Below, one piece after another: positions 59,101-60,000 of a stretch of DNA of 60,000 bases. How positions within the stretch are numbered: the stretch's first letter is position 1; each line of letters begins with the position of its first letter. The position numbers and the translations under genes are program-made. The stretch covers positions 9,324,267-9,384,266 of the forward strand of contig NC_049979.1 of NCBI RefSeq assembly GCF_000003815.2, written 5' to 3'. The stretch is from Branchiostoma floridae. Its lineage: Eukaryota; Chordata; Leptocardii; Amphioxiformes; Branchiostomatidae. The notes below the pieces were generated by a model. It was not told the origin of the DNA and made no database searches. It saw only the letters and a list, made by a program, of their open reading frames with translations.

Positions 59101-60000
59101 GGCTTTGGAAAGCTAATGGATTGTAGTTGAGAAAGTTTCTACTAACAATGTTATCCAATCTTATGGTTATCAAATCACAAAATCATAAAGCTAACACGTG
59201 ACAGTTTTAAAGAATAAGCCTTATAATGCTGAAACAAAGACTGACAAAGCTTAACTGGCAATTTCTACCGCTAAATATGTCCACAGAACATGATCCACAA
59301 TGCAACTCCTGTACAAGCCTACTGACATATCCACAACCATGCAGAAGTAAATAAATGCCAAATTACTTATGCTATTTTTAACATGAGACCACTGCACACC
59401 ACACCTACTCAGGGTAGAGAAAGTATACAGACATGTATTGCAATCAGTCATCTGAAACTGTTGACACAAAGATGCTGCACACAAGTAGCATCGCTTATAT
59501 TTCAGGGTTAAGTCTACAACATGAACTGTAACTGTGCCTCAATAGTTGCAATAGTAACACATTTTCTGAAGTTGAATAAAAATGTGGAACACTAAGGGAA
59601 TCTGAAAAGACATTTCAGCCACTTCAACAGATGTTTCCTGCCACTAGACTAGTCCTGTCCTGGTGATGAACATGTATTGGAAAAAAAACAGGAATCTCTC
59701 TGTCCTGCTCATGTTCCTGCTCAAGGAAGAGGGCAAGGTGACCAGAATGCCTCAATACACATCACCCTAAAAACAACATATTACCAGCCTGCACTTGCAG
59801 CCACACAAGTGTAAATTTTTCCATGCCTAATTATGTGATTAATCACTCAAGCCTCCACTTTTGATACCCACTTACCATTAGCACTTAACACAGAGGTGTG
59901 ATGTAAACATGGCACAGCCCAATGAACAGAATACACAACAGCCAAGCCCACACAAGCCTCAAAGATGAAAGCTTCAGGGTTTTTAAAGAAGTTCTTTTTG
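53126..60000 (-). other. FERMT: Large 5' intron of the kindlin gene (continues past the window)
   Basis: No coding exon was found in this 6.9 kb on either strand. I looked for the family N-terminus (MALDG, and a GGVMLKLVEKL-like end in the right phase) and saw nothing. Open frames here are short, AT-biased and unlike any domain I know. The sequence has no strong inverted-end elements, long tandem repeats or RNA genes that I can delimit. First introns of this size often hold enhancers, but none can be called by eye. Confidence 0.7.

Overview
The window looks like nuclear DNA of a cephalochordate (lancelet, Branchiostoma-like). The coding exons are GC-rich, short and phase-consistent. They are separated by AT-rich introns packed with small DNA-transposon relics. 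The two long genes align exon by exon, from my memory of the families, with vertebrate RALGAPB and FERMT (kindlin) proteins, without the paralogue-specific features of one vertebrate copy. Species cannot be fixed from the sequence alone. I see no operons, CRISPR array, virus, rRNA or tRNA.

Layout. (1) 1-1164 is repeat DNA with three diverged direct repeats and a GC-rich end. (2) 1106-1957 (minus) is a BTB-BACK (Kelch-like) coding exon whose reading frame runs into that repeat, so no Kelch propellers are present. (3) 1958-4174 is a divergent intergenic or promoter region with a cluster of TAACGTTA palindromes and one TTAA-flanked MITE. (4) 4175-30784 (plus) is a complete RALGAPB orthologue. 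I resolved 31 coding exons whose phases all join, giving 1477 residues against about 1494 in human, plus one candidate 87-nt in-frame cassette exon. (5) 30785-34021 is the 3' UTR and intergenic space between convergent genes. (6) 34022-53125 (minus) is a kindlin/fermitin gene with ten coding exons (668 residues) covering the end of F0, F1, F2 split by a PH domain, and F3. The exon for roughly the first 55 residues lies beyond the right edge. (7) 53126-60000 is that gene's large 5' intron, with no coding signal.

Mobile DNA is the other theme. I delimited elements by inverted ends, and several by target duplications: a 5-kb TA-flanked non-autonomous transposon inside a kindlin intron (39069-44112), a piggyBac-like element (8525-9471), a hAT-like MITE with an 8-bp duplication (10701-10929), a pogo/Tc1-like MITE (5142-5315), a TTAA MITE (3583-3869), and several with less certain ends.

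Functionally, RalGAP-beta is the obligate non-catalytic subunit of the complex that switches off Ral GTPases, and kindlin activates integrins at adhesions. They are separate genes arranged tail to tail and nothing suggests co-transcription. No wholly new system is evident. The points most worth testing are the cassette exon, the kindlin integrin-site substitution (His-Trp for Gln-Trp), the 5-kb element, and the truncated BTB gene.
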